Assembly: GCF_002688565.1 (NCBI RefSeq)
Contig: NZ_CP024011.1
Coordinates: 1,798,001 to 1,862,000 of the forward strand
Direction of reading: 5' to 3'
Length of the DNA: 64,000 nucleotides
DNA from: Acinetobacter sp. LoGeW2-3
GTDB lineage: Bacteria > Pseudomonadota > Gammaproteobacteria > Pseudomonadales > Moraxellaceae
Below are positions 37,379 to 47,003 of this stretch, one piece after another. Under the pieces are notes generated by a model that was not told the DNA's origin, made no database searches, and saw only the letters and a program-made list of their open reading frames with translations. A program made the translations under genes and the position numbers. Within the stretch, counting starts at the first letter, position 1. Each line of letters starts with the position of its first letter.

Positions 37379-38038
37379 TTATTCAAGCGCTTTTAAACGA
37401 TGGATAATTCTGTCGTATTCTGCTTCCTGATTTCGATAGCGACTTTGTAAAGATTGAATATTTTCTTTTTGTGCATTCAGGTTTTTTTCATTGGTGATCA
37501 GCGTATTTTTTAGGTGATCAGGTACATTTTTGCCTTTACGTAAAAATTCACGTTCCTGACGCACGAACATAATCCGGTCTTTTTGGAGTTGCTTCAGTTG
37601 CTCTTGTTGAAAAGCCATTTGCTTTTTTAACTGTGTAAGGACTTCATTCTTTTTCTGTAATGCGATCTGGCTATTATTATAAGCACGTTTTAACTTCTGG
37701 TCTTCTGCTTGTTGTCTGGCGTGTGCTGCACGTTGTGGTGCCTGACGAATGTCCGCTTCCACATTATAAGGTTTAGCACGCTGAATGACCTGCATATTCT
37801 GATCTAAGGCTTCATAGCCGTAACGGATATGGTTAGGGGTTACATTGGTACTGATGTTTGCCACACCCTTATGATCATAATAACGATACCATTTTGCCTT
37901 CTGCGAGGCGGCATTGGTTGCGGATGCATTGCTAATTGTCAACATCGTTTGCAGCAAAAGTGCCACTAAAACAGCAGTATTCCTGATTATGGATTTTCTC
38001 TGACCCATATAAGCAGGTTTTTCCCCAAGCTGGCGCAT
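37379..38038 (-). CDS. Periplasmic coiled-coil protein with DUF4124-like N-terminus
   Basis: A 219-residue secreted or periplasmic protein. A signal peptide (NTAVLVALLLQTMLTISNASA) is followed by WYRYYDHKGVANISTNVTP, the form of the DUF4124 domain (a Tyr-Trp-Tyr-type short beta unit). The last 110 residues are coiled coil (QKKNEVLTQLKKQMAFQQEQLKQLQKD and NLNAQKENIQSLQSRYRNQEAEYD). The ATG at 38038 has GGAG 7 bases upstream and is used; a later ATG at 38008 is possible. It lies divergent from pilG and just upstream of the efflux adaptor on the same strand. Function unknown. Confidence 0.72.
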   Translation of the reverse strand: MRQLGEKPAYMGQRKSIIRNTAVLVALLLQTMLTISNASATNAASQKAKWYRYYDHKGVANISTNVTPNHIRYGYEALDQNMQVIQRAKPYNVEADIRQAPQRAAHARQQAEDQKLKRAYNNSQIALQKKNEVLTQLKKQMAFQQEQLKQLQKDRIMFVRQEREFLRKGKNVPDHLKNTLITNEKNLNAQKENIQSLQSRYRNQEAEYDRIIHRLKALE

Positions 38039-38345
38039 TATCGGCTCCGCAAAATAAAAGTTGACTAATAAAGCTATTTTAAAGTTGACTAAATTACTTA
38101 TTTAGAAGTAATAATACTGATATATTATTCCTAATTTCGACAATAAAAAACTATTAGCACTCAAAAAAAAATCATTGAATCAGGGAAAGTGTGAAGTTGT
38201 TATTGGAATTCTAATTTTTTGACTACTTGTGTAGAAAATGCGCGTTGATAATATCACGACAGGTATGTTAAAAATAATCGACACTTATATAAAATTCCGC
38301 TATAAGCCTTTTGTCGCTTATGGTTTCTAAATGGGAAGGGTTAAA
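38039..38345. promoter_or_regulatory. AT-rich divergent promoter region of the pilG operon with a direct repeat
   Basis: The 12-base sequence AAAGTTGACTAA occurs at 38057-38068 and 38081-38092, 24 bases apart. Each copy contains TTGACT, which can serve as a -35 box. The region up to pilG holds no coding frame. Whether the repeat is an operator or only a pair of promoter boxes cannot be decided from sequence. Confidence 0.45.
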
Positions 38346-38729
38346 ATGGACGATAAATTCCAAAATCTAAAAGTTATGGTCATTGATGATTCAAAAACCA
38401 TTCGTCGTACAGCGGAAACTCTTCTTCAGCGTGAAGGTTGTGAAGTCATTACTGCAGTAGATGGTTTTGAAGCATTGTCAAAAATCGCAGAAGCGAATCC
38501 CGATATCGTTTTTGTGGATATTATGATGCCTCGTCTTGATGGTTATCAGACTTGTGCCTTAATTAAAAACTCGCAAAGTTATCAGAACATTCCTGTTATT
38601 ATGCTATCGAGTAAAGATGGTTTGTTCGACCAGGCCAAAGGCCGTGTGGTAGGTTCAGATGAATATCTCACCAAGCCATTTAGCAAAGATGAGTTGCTTA
38701 CCGCAATCCGCAACCATATCAGTGCTTAA
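38346..38729 (+). CDS. pilG: Twitching motility response regulator PilG
   Basis: A single-domain CheY-like receiver of 127 residues. The acidic pocket is VIDDSK near residues 13-17, the phosphoacceptor is Asp58 in VFVDIMMPRLDGYQ, and the conserved Lys is in YLTKPFSKDEL near residue 110. In the Pil-Chp system PilG receives phosphate from ChpA and promotes pilus extension. The open frame starts at 38331, but the ATG at 38346 is 7 bases from GGAAGGG and gives the usual N-terminus MDDKFQNLKV. It begins the pilGHIJ-chpA operon. Confidence 0.94.
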   Translation: MDDKFQNLKVMVIDDSKTIRRTAETLLQREGCEVITAVDGFEALSKIAEANPDIVFVDIMMPRLDGYQTCALIKNSQSYQNIPVIMLSSKDGLFDQAKGRVVGSDEYLTKPFSKDELLTAIRNHISA

Positions 38730-38758
38730 TTTATTAGATTTTTCTTGGGGAAGTAGGC

Positions 38759-39127
38759 ATGGCACGTATTCTAATCGTAGATGATTCACCGACAGAAACT
38801 TTTCGTTTCCGCGAAATTCTGTCTAAGCATGGCTATGACGTAATTGAAGCAGCAAATGGTGCTGATGGGGTGACCATGGCGCAGGCAGAATTGCCTGATC
38901 TGGTGTTAATGGATGTCGTGATGCCAGGGGTAAACGGTTTTCAGGCAACCCGTCAGATCGCACGTGGGGCAACAACAAAACATATTCCAATTGTAATTGT
39001 AAGTACCAAGGATCAGGCAACTGACCGTGTATGGGGTAAGCGTCAGGGCGCAGCAGATTATCTGACTAAGCCTGTAGATGAAAACCAGTTAATTGATGTG
39101 ATTAAGCAACACCTCAATGCAGGATAA
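38759..39127 (+). CDS. pilH: Twitching motility response regulator PilH
   Basis: A receiver-only protein of 122 residues. Asp7 and Asp8 (VDDS) and the phosphoacceptor Asp52 in LVLMDVVMPGVNGFQ are visible, with Lys in YLTKPVDENQL near residue 102. PilH modulates pilus retraction and can act as a phosphate sink for ChpA. It starts 29 bases after pilG with GGGGA upstream of its ATG. Confidence 0.95.
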   Translation: MARILIVDDSPTETFRFREILSKHGYDVIEAANGADGVTMAQAELPDLVLMDVVMPGVNGFQATRQIARGATTKHIPIVIVSTKDQATDRVWGKRQGAADYLTKPVDENQLIDVIKQHLNAG

Positions 39128-39132
39128 GCGCT

Positions 39133-39669
39133 ATGGCAGCGAATGGATTTATCGAACTGCTTCGGATTGCGAAACGGGGTAATAAAAACTACGTTTCCAA
39201 TGAAAACGAAGTTAACCGATGGTCAGGCATTGCTTTTGAAATGATGGGGCAATATTTTGTTGCCCCGCTTGGGGAAGTCTCGGAAGTCATCTATCCGCCA
39301 AAATATACGCCAGTTCCGAACACCCAGCCTTGGGTAGTAGGACTGGCAAATATTCGAGGCAGACTGCTTTCAGTCTCGGATCTGGCTCAATATATGTCTG
39401 GACATAGAAGCCAGTATTCACCAACTCAAAAAGTATTATGCATTAACCATAATGATCAGTATGTCGGCCTGGTTGTAGATCAGGTTTTGGGGATTCAACA
39501 CTTTAATAAGAAAAGTTTCTTTTCTAAAACAACTGAATTAGACAAAAATTTACAGGAATATTGTCAGGGGTATTTCCACCAGCATAATCAGCAGTGGCAT
39601 GTGTTCTTATTCAGTCGTTTGTTGCAAAATCCAAAGTACATGAATGCATCTATAAAATTTATAAATTAA
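39133..39669 (+). CDS. pilI: Twitching motility CheW-like adaptor PilI
   Basis: A 178-residue CheW-domain adaptor. It is expected to bridge the PilJ receptor and the ChpA kinase. The core shows WVVGLANIRGRLLSVSDLAQYM near residues 75-96 and YVGLVVDQVLGIQHFNK near residues 112-130, typical CheW segments. It begins 5 bases after pilH and directly precedes pilJ. Confidence 0.93.
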   Translation: MAANGFIELLRIAKRGNKNYVSNENEVNRWSGIAFEMMGQYFVAPLGEVSEVIYPPKYTPVPNTQPWVVGLANIRGRLLSVSDLAQYMSGHRSQYSPTQKVLCINHNDQYVGLVVDQVLGIQHFNKKSFFSKTTELDKNLQEYCQGYFHQHNQQWHVFLFSRLLQNPKYMNASIKFIN

Positions 39670-39714
39670 TTGTCGCACGAAAGTAAAAAGGGCGTAAATT
39701 CGGGGAGAAGCTTT

Positions 39715-41787
39715 ATGGGCTTTAAGCTTAAGAAGAAAAATACAGGCGAGAGTAGCAGCCGCAGCGGTGGTAATGCTTTTTTAGCCAAGATTCAATCACA
39801 AGCAGATCAGTTATCACGGGTATTCGGTGATAGTGAAAAGTCTAAGCCACTCATTTACGGAGCAGTGGGCTGTCTGTTAGCAGCAACTATCACGCTGTTA
39901 TACTTATTCTATAGCGTTCCTCGTGCCAACGAACTTACCCAAAGTTTGGGTGAATTACGTCTACTTTCACAAACCATTTCGCGTCAAGCGACAGAAGCGA
40001 CTGCTTCAGGTACGCCTGAGGCAATGAAGAATCTGACTGATTCACAAAAGTCTTTTGCTGAAAACCTGGACACAGTAAAAAGCATTCATTCCAATAATGA
40101 AGCGCTACAGGCTGTAGACAAGCAATGGACTGAAGTGTCTTCAAGTATTAACCTGATTTCTTCACAACAAAAAATCATTAACCAGCTATACGATACCAAC
40201 ATTGCGATTGGTGAAGCAATTCCTGGAATTCAGGCAGAATACAACTTGATGGTCGACCAGATGGCGCGTCAGGACATGCCGTCTAACCAGGTGGTGATTG
40301 CGAAAAACCAGGTATTCATTGCAGAACGTATCTTACGTTCAATCAGCTTGGTATTAACAGGTACAGATGGTTCACGTGAATCTGCAGATGACTTCAGTGC
40401 CGATACCGAAACCTTCGGCTCTTACCTGACTGCACAGCTGAATGGTTCTGCACAACTGGGTGTACAACGTATTGATGATCCGAATTTACGTGAATCATTA
40501 GAAGGCATCAAAGCTGAATATGATGATGTATTACAGTCAGCTGCATCTACAATTCTGCAAAACTCAGCACAGATCGTAAAAGTACGTCAGGCTTCTGCTT
40601 CTATTTTCTCTCAATCAGATCAACTATTAGCGAACCTGAATAAGCTGTCTGGTGGTTCAACTTTAAAAACAGTGATTCCAGCAATCCTGTTATTGGCATT
40701 CCTGGCTGGCTTCATTGTTTGCGTATTCCGTTTACTGTCATTACGTGGTGCATCGGATAAACAACGTGTAACGCGTCTACAAGAAGAATATGACCGTAAC
40801 CAGAATGCGATTCTGCGTTTGCTTGACGAAATCGCCGACCTTGCAGATGGTGACTTACGTTCATATGCAACGGTATCTGAAGACTTTACCGGTGCAATTG
40901 CCGACTCGATTAACTTCGCAATTGACCAGTTACGTGATCTGGTATCGCGTATTACGGAAACGTCTCAGGAAGTTGCGCAATATACCGCGACCACGCAAAG
41001 CATTACCAACCAGTTAGCAGAAGCTTCTGAACACCAGGCACAAGAAATTGCCGGTGCATCTGCAGCGATTAACGAAATGGCACTGTCGATTGACCAGGTA
41101 TCTGCCAACGCTGAAGAATCTGCTGTCGTTGCGGAACGTTCAGTACAAATTGCGGCAAATGGCGCAGACGTTGTAAACCGTTCGATTGAGGGTATGGATA
41201 CGATTCGTGAACAGATTCAGGAAACCTCTAAACGTATTAAACGTTTGGGTGAATCTTCACAAGAGATTGGTAACATCGTTGCCCTGATTAACGATATTGC
41301 CGACCAAACCAACATCCTGGCATTGAACGCTGCAATTCAGGCGTCTATGGCGGGTGAAGCAGGTCGTGGTTTCGCCGTGGTAGCGGATGAGGTACAGCGT
41401 CTAGCAGAACGTTCAGCTTCTGCGACCAAGCAGATTGAAGGCCTGGTGAAAACGATTCAGACCGATACCAACGAAGCCGTAATCTCGATGGAACAAACCA
41501 CTGCCGAAGTTGTACGTGGTGCGAACTTGTCTAAAGATGCCGGTGTGGCACTGGATGAGATTCAAACAGTATCGAACAACCTTGCGAAACTGATTGCGAA
41601 CATTTCCGATGCAGCGAAACTTCAGGCGGCATCTGCGGGTCATATTGCAACCACGATGAACGTTGTACAGGAAATTACTTCACAAACAACGACTGCAACC
41701 TTCGATACGGCACGTTCGGTATCTGAACTTGCTAACATGGCCGATGCATTACGTGAATCTGTATCTGACTTTAAACTTCCAGAATAA
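39715..41787 (+). CDS. pilJ: Twitching motility methyl-accepting chemotaxis protein PilJ
   Basis: A chemoreceptor of 690 residues. Two transmembrane segments (about residues 47-66 and 320-340) frame a periplasmic sensory region of about 250 residues with helical repeats. A HAMP-like segment follows, then the long signalling coiled coil with the conserved hairpin tip region [47 protein letters not shown]. The open frame begins with TTG at 39670, but GGGGAGAAG precedes the ATG at 39715, which I choose. A strong stem-loop lies between this gene and chpA. Confidence 0.93.
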   Translation: MGFKLKKKNTGESSSRSGGNAFLAKIQSQADQLSRVFGDSEKSKPLIYGAVGCLLAATITLLYLFYSVPRANELTQSLGELRLLSQTISRQATEATASGTPEAMKNLTDSQKSFAENLDTVKSIHSNNEALQAVDKQWTEVSSSINLISSQQKIINQLYDTNIAIGEAIPGIQAEYNLMVDQMARQDMPSNQVVIAKNQVFIAERILRSISLVLTGTDGSRESADDFSADTETFGSYLTAQLNGSAQLGVQRIDDPNLRESLEGIKAEYDDVLQSAASTILQNSAQIVKVRQASASIFSQSDQLLANLNKLSGGSTLKTVIPAILLLAFLAGFIVCVFRLLSLRGASDKQRVTRLQEEYDRNQNAILRLLDEIADLADGDLRSYATVSEDFTGAIADSINFAIDQLRDLVSRITETSQEVAQYTATTQSITNQLAEASEHQAQEIAGASAAINEMALSIDQVSANAEESAVVAERSVQIAANGADVVNRSIEGMDTIREQIQETSKRIKRLGESSQEIGNIVALINDIADQTNILALNAAIQASMAGEAGRGFAVVADEVQRLAERSASATKQIEGLVKTIQTDTNEAVISMEQTTAEVVRGANLSKDAGVALDEIQTVSNNLAKLIANISDAAKLQAASAGHIATTMNVVQEITSQTTTATFDTARSVSELANMADALRESVSDFKLPE

Positions 41788-41811
41788 GTCAGACAATTTT
41801 GGGGAAGGGGC

Positions 41812-41835
41812 GTGTCTTAATCCCGGTTAAGACAC
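41812..41835 (+). other. Stem-loop between pilJ and chpA
   Basis: GTGTCTTAA (41812-41820) pairs perfectly with TTAAGACAC (41827-41835) around TCCCGG. There is no T-run after it, so it is not a classic terminator. It lies in the 167-base gap, the largest in the operon, and could be an mRNA-processing or translation-balancing structure. Confidence 0.6.
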
Positions 41836-41954
41836 CTCCACATACAGATAAAGCCTCGACAAGATGCACTTAACTTCAAACGTTAGGTCTCGCGTGACGG
41901 TCACAATTAAGTTTGAGCGCCCTTCTTGGCGGCAGAACGTAAGAAGCCTTAGCT

Positions 41955-44900
41955 ATGAAAGAAATATTAAAAGATCTAGTTGAAACGACAGCGCTTCCTG
42001 AAGATAGTTATCTTGATCAAGATGCTGAAATTTTAGAGATATTTGTCGAAGAGATTGAAGAAATCTTTGTCGAGTTAAATGCTTTATTGCCACAGTGGTT
42101 TACCACACCAGATCATCAAGAAACATTAACCACCATTCGCCGCCATTTTCATACCTTGAAAGGTTCGGGGCGTATGGTTGGTGCGAAGCAGGCAGGCGAA
42201 ATCGCCTGGGCAGTTGAGGATACTTTGAACCGTGTACTTTCCGGTTCAATCACTTTAACGCCAGTCATTCAAAAGTTTGCTCAAGCAACTTTAAATATCT
42301 ATCAATATGTACTGTATCCATGCTTTAAACAGGTACAGCCATTAACCGTGGATTTACGTCCAGTTGTTCTTTTGGGGCAACAATTACAACAGCAATTGAG
42401 TCCAGAGCCAGCACTTGAAGAACTGTTGCAACTTGCAGACAACCTGACTGCTGAAGGTCAGCTGACAGGTCTGGAAATTGCAGATACTGTAGAAGCAGAT
42501 GCAACAGTTACAGAGATTACTGCCAACACAGAAACTGATCTCACTGTTCAAGTGGATGCAGTTGAAGAACAGCGTACAGATCTTGAAGAAACAGTCGCAA
42601 TCTTTATTGAAGAAGCCGAAGAACATCTTGCAACGATCCATGAATTCCTGAAACACGAAAATAATGCCAAACAAGACTATAATGGCCTGATTCGTGCGCT
42701 GCATACCTTACGTGGTAGTTCATCTATGGCACAGATTGAAGAGATCTGTGAAGCCAGCGTCAAAGTAGAAAATTTATTTAAGACGCTTGTGCAGGATGAA
42801 ATTGCTTCAACTTCAAGGGAAACAGCACTATTACAGCAATATTCAGAATTCATCGGCGATTATTTGCATCTGCTGAAGCAGGGTAAAACTGAAAAGCTGG
42901 CAGCGATTTCTGCCACTTTTGAAGATGTCTGGAATGCTTATGGCTTTACCTCGTCTGAAGAGCATGATGCTGATCAATCTCAAGGTATGGTTACACGTCT
43001 AGTTGAACTGAATATCGACCAGTTACTGGATGCTGAGTTTGAGTTTGATAAGCGTGTACTTGAGGAATATCCAGCCTATATCGAAGCTTTAAGCCAGCAG
43101 GCTGCAGAGCTGATGGCACATACCGATAACCGTGCTTCAATTGGTATCCATGAATTCGCCTCTCAATTGAAATCAGCTTATGATGCATTGCTGACAAGAC
43201 CAGTGCTGCTTGAAAGCGATTATGCTTTTGAACTTTTTGCCCAGGCACATCAGGAATTCATTCACCTGTTTGATACCCTGGCTGCGGGTCAACGCGTTAT
43301 TCTGAATGCCGAAGTTGAAAAACTTCTAGCAGATCTGTCTGCCTTCGTGCAGCAAGATATTGAGGTATTCACTACAGATGAAGCAGTTGAGCCTGTTGCT
43401 TCTGCACCAGTCGAGTCAACTGGCTCTATAGCTGTGGATTTTACAAGTCTCAGCCAGCGTATTGCAGCTGACCATCAGCAGCAAAATTCTGAAGATGCTA
43501 ACCGTGACTTTGATGAAGACTTGCTGGATATCTTCTTGGAAGAAGCAGATGAGTTACTGGCAGGGATTGATGAAGACCTGAACACCTGGTCCAAAGAGCC
43601 TGAAAATACCAATTCTTTAAATAATCTGATGCGTTATTTGCATACCCTGAAGGGTGGTGCAAATATGATTACCGCCTCGCATATCGGTTCGATTGCGCAT
43701 GAGCTGGAAAGCATTTATGAACGCGTGATCCGTCAACAGATAACCGTAACGCCAGCTTTAATCCAGATCATCCGACTGGTACAGGATAACGTGTCTGATC
43801 GTATTCAAAGTATTCGTGATGACAAGATCGATTACCCGGCACCTGAAGCAATCAACATCCTGCAAAACATTCAGTCGCTTGTTGCCGGCACAGCTAGCAC
43901 GGTTCCGGTTGCTGTGGCTGAAACAATAGAAGAACCAACATTATCTATAGGTGTTGAGCAAGAAATTGTTGAAGATGCATCTGAATCTGCTGAGTTCATT
44001 GCTGAATCTCAAGAGCTTGAGCAGGTAGATATTCTTGAAGCTGAATCTATCCCTGTGTCAGATGAGCAGTTCCAAGAAGATCCAGCTGTTGAAACACTTA
44101 CTGTTAAGCCAACTGAATCTACGCTTTCTGAAGAAGATGATCTGAAATCCATTGTTGAAGAAACTTTCCTAGAAGAATCACAAGAGATTCTGGAAAATGC
44201 AGAAAAATTACTGAACCAATGGTTCGACCAACGTAGTGACCGTAGCTTATTACTACAACTTCAGCGTGCTGCCCACAGTATCAAGGGTGGCGCCCGCATG
44301 ATCAGCAATGAAAGCATTGCAAGCATTGCTTATGGTTTAGAAAGCTCATTCGAACAGTTTGCGGTTCATCACTTTAACTCTAATGTCTATGACAGCTTGC
44401 TGCAAAAGACATTAAAGTGGCTGGCACAAGCCATCTTTGAGCGTGATTACAGCGGTTTTGAACAAATCAAAGCAGCGTTGGATGCAATTGAGTTTGTCGA
44501 TGTCACTGCGCAATTGCCTGAGCGTCTGACCAAAACTGAAAGTCTGGAAATTACAACTGGATTCGAGTTTGTTCAGGGTGATGGTACTGAGCCACCGAAC
44601 ATGCTGGGTGAATGGGCTGAAAACACCACCAGCGATAACAGCAACGAGATGATCCGAATCTCAGCTGACCTGGTTGAGAAGATGATTGACTTGTCGGGCG
44701 AGAACGCGATTAACCGTTCGCGTATCGAGATGGATCTGGGTCAGCTTGGCAACACATTGAACGAGATGGAGCTGGCGATCAAACGTCTGGCTGATCAGCT
44801 GCGTCGAATGGAAGGCGAGCTGGAATCTCAGATTATTGCTAAGCATGGTTCTGAGAACTCACGCTATGCTGACTTTGACCCATTGGAGATGGACCAATAT

Positions 44901-46475
44901 TCATCCCTGAATCAGTTGTCGAAATCTCTTGCCGAATCTGCATCGGACTTAGTGGACTTTAAGACCACACTGGCAGAGAAAATCCGTGATACCGAAGGTT
45001 TGTTATTGCAACAATCACGTATTCAAGCAGAGATCCAAGAAAGCTTGATGCGTACCCGTCTGGTTCCGTTTGATCGTATGTTGCCGCGTTTACAACGTAT
45101 CGTGCGTCAAACCTCAACAACGTTAAACCGTCCAGCGGAACTGATTGTTCAGAATACAGAAGGCGAACTGGATCGTACCATTCTGGAACGTCTGGTCAAT
45201 CCATTCGAGCACATGCTGCGTAACGCGATTGACCATGGTCTGGAAGATACTGCGGAACGCCTTGCGCTGAATAAACCGGAAGTCGGTTCAATTGTCTTAA
45301 ACATCAGCCGTCAGGGTACGGATGTCATTATCTCCTTCAGTGATGATGGTAAGGGGATTAATGCCGAAAATATTCGTGCTAAAGCAATTAGTCTAGGCTT
45401 GATCACAGCGGAACAACATGTAGATTCAGAAGAACTGCTGCAGTTTATTTTCCATCCAGGGTTCAGTACGGCGAAAGCAGTCACCCAGATTTCTGGTCGT
45501 GGTGTTGGTCTGGACGTGGTGCAAAGCGAAATTAAAACACTGGGCGGTCACGTATCGGTAAGTTCTGAACTGGGCAAAGGCACGACCTTTACCATTCGCG
45601 TACCGACCACAGTAGCAGTCAGTGATGCCTTGATGGTGAAAGCGGGCGATCAGCAATTTGCTGTTTCCTTGGCGCAAATTGATCGTATTGTCCGTATTGC
45701 ACCAGCAACTCTAGAAACTTACTTCAACAGTAAGGATGACTACTTCAAGATTGATGGCGTGAACTACAAACTACGTTATCTGTCTGAGTTTGTATCGAAT
45801 CAGCCAATTCCACGCTTGAATAACGTCGCGCATTCTTTACCAGTCCTGCTCATTAAGGGTAATGGTGGTCAAAGTATTGCGTTACTTGTTGATCAATTAG
45901 TGGGTTCACGTGCCCAAATTGTCGTGAAATCAATTGGTAAGCAGTTTGCCAATGTGGGTGTTGTGGCAGGGGCAACCATCCTCGGTGATGGTCAGGTTTG
46001 TCTGATTCTGGATGGACAGAATATTGCCCGTCAGGTTCAGGCGACTCAGCGTATCAAACAGGTATCTGATCAACAGGATCTGTCACGTCGTGGTAATGCA
46101 CGCCGTCTGGTGATGATTGTCGATGACTCCGTAACTGTACGTAAGGTAACGTCGCGTCTGCTAGAACGTCAGGGTTATGACATTGTCACTGCCAAAGATG
46201 GTGTTGATGCAATTGAACAGCTAGAAAATGTCCGTCCAGACCTGATGCTGCTAGATATCGAAATGCCACGTATGGATGGTTTCGAAGTGACCAACCTGGT
46301 TCGTCACCACGATATTCATCGCAACTTACCGATTATCATGATTACCTCACGTACGGGTGAGAAGCATCGTGAACGTGCCTTCAGCCTTGGCGTAACGCAC
46401 TATATGGGCAAACCGTTCCAGGAAGCGGAACTGCTTGCCAATGTTCAAGAATTAATTGCTGCTCAACAGGGGTAA
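41955..46475 (+). CDS. chpA: Pil-Chp hybrid histidine kinase ChpA (compact form)
   Basis: A CheA-like hybrid kinase of 1506 residues. Four Hpt-like segments are visible with His66 (HTLKGSGRM), His250 (HTLRGSSSM), His563 (HTLKGGANM) and His774 (HSIKGGARM). The dimerisation and ATPase part follow: HMLRNAIDHGLED (N box), FSDDGKGIN (G1) and GRGVGLDVV (G2), then a CheW-like domain (VSDALMVKAGDQQFAVSLAQIDR) and a receiver with phosphoacceptor Asp1434 (LLDIEMPRMDGFE). It phosphorylates PilG and PilH. The Pseudomonas homologue is far larger, with more phosphotransfer units; here fewer are seen. The Glu-rich linkers between Hpt domains are low complexity. Confidence 0.95.
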   Translation: MKEILKDLVETTALPEDSYLDQDAEILEIFVEEIEEIFVELNALLPQWFTTPDHQETLTTIRRHFHTLKGSGRMVGAKQAGEIAWAVEDTLNRVLSGSITLTPVIQKFAQATLNIYQYVLYPCFKQVQPLTVDLRPVVLLGQQLQQQLSPEPALEELLQLADNLTAEGQLTGLEIADTVEADATVTEITANTETDLTVQVDAVEEQRTDLEETVAIFIEEAEEHLATIHEFLKHENNAKQDYNGLIRALHTLRGSSSMAQIEEICEASVKVENLFKTLVQDEIASTSRETALLQQYSEFIGDYLHLLKQGKTEKLAAISATFEDVWNAYGFTSSEEHDADQSQGMVTRLVELNIDQLLDAEFEFDKRVLEEYPAYIEALSQQAAELMAHTDNRASIGIHEFASQLKSAYDALLTRPVLLESDYAFELFAQAHQEFIHLFDTLAAGQRVILNAEVEKLLADLSAFVQQDIEVFTTDEAVEPVASAPVESTGSIAVDFTSLSQRIAADHQQQNSEDANRDFDEDLLDIFLEEADELLAGIDEDLNTWSKEPENTNSLNNLMRYLHTLKGGANMITASHIGSIAHELESIYERVIRQQITVTPALIQIIRLVQDNVSDRIQSIRDDKIDYPAPEAINILQNIQSLVAGTASTVPVAVAETIEEPTLSIGVEQEIVEDASESAEFIAESQELEQVDILEAESIPVSDEQFQEDPAVETLTVKPTESTLSEEDDLKSIVEETFLEESQEILENAEKLLNQWFDQRSDRSLLLQLQRAAHSIKGGARMISNESIASIAYGLESSFEQFAVHHFNSNVYDSLLQKTLKWLAQAIFERDYSGFEQIKAALDAIEFVDVTAQLPERLTKTESLEITTGFEFVQGDGTEPPNMLGEWAENTTSDNSNEMIRISADLVEKMIDLSGENAINRSRIEMDLGQLGNTLNEMELAIKRLADQLRRMEGELESQIIAKHGSENSRYADFDPLEMDQYSSLNQLSKSLAESASDLVDFKTTLAEKIRDTEGLLLQQSRIQAEIQESLMRTRLVPFDRMLPRLQRIVRQTSTTLNRPAELIVQNTEGELDRTILERLVNPFEHMLRNAIDHGLEDTAERLALNKPEVGSIVLNISRQGTDVIISFSDDGKGINAENIRAKAISLGLITAEQHVDSEELLQFIFHPGFSTAKAVTQISGRGVGLDVVQSEIKTLGGHVSVSSELGKGTTFTIRVPTTVAVSDALMVKAGDQQFAVSLAQIDRIVRIAPATLETYFNSKDDYFKIDGVNYKLRYLSEFVSNQPIPRLNNVAHSLPVLLIKGNGGQSIALLVDQLVGSRAQIVVKSIGKQFANVGVVAGATILGDGQVCLILDGQNIARQVQATQRIKQVSDQQDLSRRGNARRLVMIVDDSVTVRKVTSRLLERQGYDIVTAKDGVDAIEQLENVRPDLMLLDIEMPRMDGFEVTNLVRHHDIHRNLPIIMITSRTGEKHRERAFSLGVTHYMGKPFQEAELLANVQELIAAQQG

Positions 46476-46478
46476 TGA

Positions 46479-46940
46479 ATGAATAGTCAAACTAAGGTGA
46501 ACGCCGTATCGGCTGACAAGATCAGCCAGCAGGAGCTACAGCATCTCATTACCGTGTCTACGGGATTCATTGATGCGTATATCATCGACTGTCATGGTAA
46601 GGATCCGATGTTGCTGCCGCAGAACATTGTCCTGTCAGCACTAGATAGTGCGACACAGGTAAAAACTGTAGAGTGGCACGATGCGCAGCTACCAGTATAT
46701 GCAGTGAATGATCCAGAGCGTAAGAATGGTGTTGCGTTAGTCATTGAAGGGGATGAGGCCAATCAGCGCTTTGCCCTGATGTGCAATGAAATGCCGAAGA
46801 CCATTCGTTTACGTATTTCGGAAATTGTCGATGATGAACGAGAAGTCGAAGATCCGGCAATTTTCCAATATGTTCGTATGGGCGAGAAGATGTACCATAT
46901 TCCGCAAATGGCACATATTCAGTCCTTCGTCGGTCTATAA
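46479..46940 (+). CDS. chpC: CheW-like protein downstream of ChpA (ChpC-like)
   Basis: A 153-residue protein immediately after chpA (3 bases between stop and start). It looks like a CheW domain: LPQNIVLSALDS, LPVYAVNDPERKNGVALVIEG and RFALMCNEMPKTIRLRISEIVDDE. In related Pil-Chp operons such a second adaptor (ChpC) links other receptors to ChpA. The name rests on position and fold; a database search would confirm. A strong terminator ends the operon. Confidence 0.7.
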   Translation: MNSQTKVNAVSADKISQQELQHLITVSTGFIDAYIIDCHGKDPMLLPQNIVLSALDSATQVKTVEWHDAQLPVYAVNDPERKNGVALVIEGDEANQRFALMCNEMPKTIRLRISEIVDDEREVEDPAIFQYVRMGEKMYHIPQMAHIQSFVGL

Positions 46941-46951
46941 GCTAAGGTGAT

Positions 46952-46981
46952 AAAAAAGGAACTCAATTGAGTTCCTTTTTT
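46952..46981. terminator. Terminator of the pil-chp operon
   Basis: A 30-base palindrome: AAAAAAGGAACTC pairs with GAGTTCCTTTTTT around the central AATT. It can serve both strands and lies between the CheW-like gene and the convergent dapE. Confidence 0.92.
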
Positions 46982-47003
46982 ATTTTGATCATTCCAGTTT
47001 GAC

